From: Acidobacteriota bacterium
GTDB lineage: Bacteria; Acidobacteriota; Terriglobia; Acidiferrales; UBA7541
Assembly (NCBI GenBank): GCA_003224075.1
Contig: QHYF01000263.1
Coordinates: forward strand, 1 to 15,030
Length of the DNA stretch: 15,030 bases
Direction: 5' to 3'
The translations under genes and the position numbers were made by a program. The first letter of the stretch is position 1, and each line of letters opens with the position of its first letter. The notes under the pieces were generated by a model, which was not told the DNA's origin, searched no databases, and saw nothing but the letters and a program-made list of their open reading frames with translations. Of the stretch, positions 14,617 through 15,030 are shown piece after piece.

Positions 14617-14645
14617 AGGATAGCACGCGCGGGAATGAAAGTGAA
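14617..14645 (-). promoter_or_regulatory. candidate promoter of the leader-lysC-asd operon
   Basis: TTCACT (14645-14640) and TATCCT (14622-14617) are 17 bases apart on the minus strand. The -10 is extended by TGC (14625-14623). Transcription would start near 14610, only a few bases before the leader ATG. Confidence 0.5.
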
Positions 14646-14732
14646 GGGAAAGTTTGGAAAAGCGTGGCGGCAGTGTCTAGAGTGGGCTACCTGACCTTCC
14701 TACAGATTTTCCCCAATACACTCTGTGCTGTC

Positions 14733-15030
14733 TCAAGAGCCGGCTGAAATGGGAGTTTCGAAAAGAAGACTGGAGCAGGTGAGGCCGGATTCAGCTTTTT
14801 GGAGTTCGGAGATGTCGAGGGGAGTGATGTGAAAGCCGCGCGCTTCGATGCGAGCGCGCGTGCGCGGGAAAGATGCGGGGAAGATGATCGTGCCGCCAAG
14901 GGCCAGCGCGTTGGCGGCGTGAGGCTCGGCGGGATCGACGTCGATACACTCATATTCAGCAAGAGGAGCGGTGTCGAACCAGACGCGGTTCGCGAGAAGC
15001 GTATTGCAGCCGAGGCAGGTAACGGCGGAT
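14733..15030 (-). CDS. dimethylargininase-like (DDAH, arginine deiminase superfamily) enzyme, C-terminal part
   Basis: 98 residues run in from the right edge; the N-terminus lies outside the window. The visible part reads VTCLGCNTLLAN, then ANALALGGTIIFPASFPRTR, then LDISELQKAESGLTCSSLLF. This order and the near-terminal Cys in SGLTCSSL match the C-terminal third of dimethylarginine dimethylaminohydrolases and related amidino-hydrolases, where that Cys is the nucleophile. The family hydrolyses methylated arginines or related guanidines in the cytoplasm. The catalytic His and the substrate-binding loops are not all visible, so a related pentein-fold enzyme is possible. The stop is TGA at 14735-14733. 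No clear terminator follows before the lysC promoter, 88 bases further on. Confidence 0.82.
   Translation of the reverse strand, partial: SAVTCLGCNTLLANRVWFDTAPLAEYECIDVDPAEPHAANALALGGTIIFPASFPRTRARIEARGFHITPLDISELQKAESGLTCSSLLFETPISAGS

Noticed and set aside
14384..14645. Lysine riboswitch before lysC
   Set aside because: The leader is too short and shows only the attenuator pairings, with none of the multi-helix lysine-riboswitch core.

Overview
This window looks like a piece of a bacterial chromosome, moderately GC-rich, most plausibly from a soil Acidobacteriota-type organism. That assignment is inferred from the general look of the proteins and of the small intergenic repeats; no marker gene here proves it. 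Nearly all genes are on the minus strand. The exceptions are gltX and one very small gene. I see no rRNA, tRNA, CRISPR array, insertion sequence or phage gene.

Layout on the window. 1-3139 (minus): a large c-di-GMP turnover protein (seven-helix membrane sensor, three GAF domains, GGDEF, HD-GYP). It is split by a frameshift near 1761 and cut by the left edge. 3140-3661: intergenic, ending in a strong minus-strand terminator. 3662-5341 (minus): secreted phosphoesterase of the phospholipase C/acid phosphatase family. 5519-5899 (minus): small membrane protein of unknown function, whose leader resembles the phosphoesterase leader. 6252-7760 (plus): glutamyl-tRNA synthetase. 7851-9432 (minus): vapB, vapC, a frataxin/CyaY-like protein and a DsbD N-terminal-domain protein, in that transcriptional order. 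9522-11792: a SagB-type double nitroreductase and a divergent 60-residue 'SFPASDPP' protein, bracketed by two copies of a structured intergenic repeat in the same orientation. 11851-14383 (minus): aspartokinase, aspartate-semialdehyde dehydrogenase and an FmdB zinc ribbon, probably one transcription unit. 14733-15030 (minus): C-terminal end of a dimethylargininase-like enzyme.

The main discovery is in front of the aspartokinase gene (14437-14645). A promoter-like sequence is followed at once by a 35-codon reading frame rich in Thr, Ser, Ile and Lys codons. A perfect 11-bp stem with a U-rich tail comes next, then lysC. Four segments of the leader can pair in the mutually exclusive 1:2, 2:3 and 3:4 arrangement of a classical amino-acid attenuator, as in the enterobacterial thr operon. 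The aspartokinase it would control is ThrA-like in sequence but has lost its ACT regulatory domains. Transcriptional attenuation may therefore stand in for allosteric feedback in this pathway.

Two genes (the GGDEF/HD-GYP protein and the DsbD-like protein) look as if short stretches of roughly 22-26 bases are missing. These are either real lesions or assembly errors.
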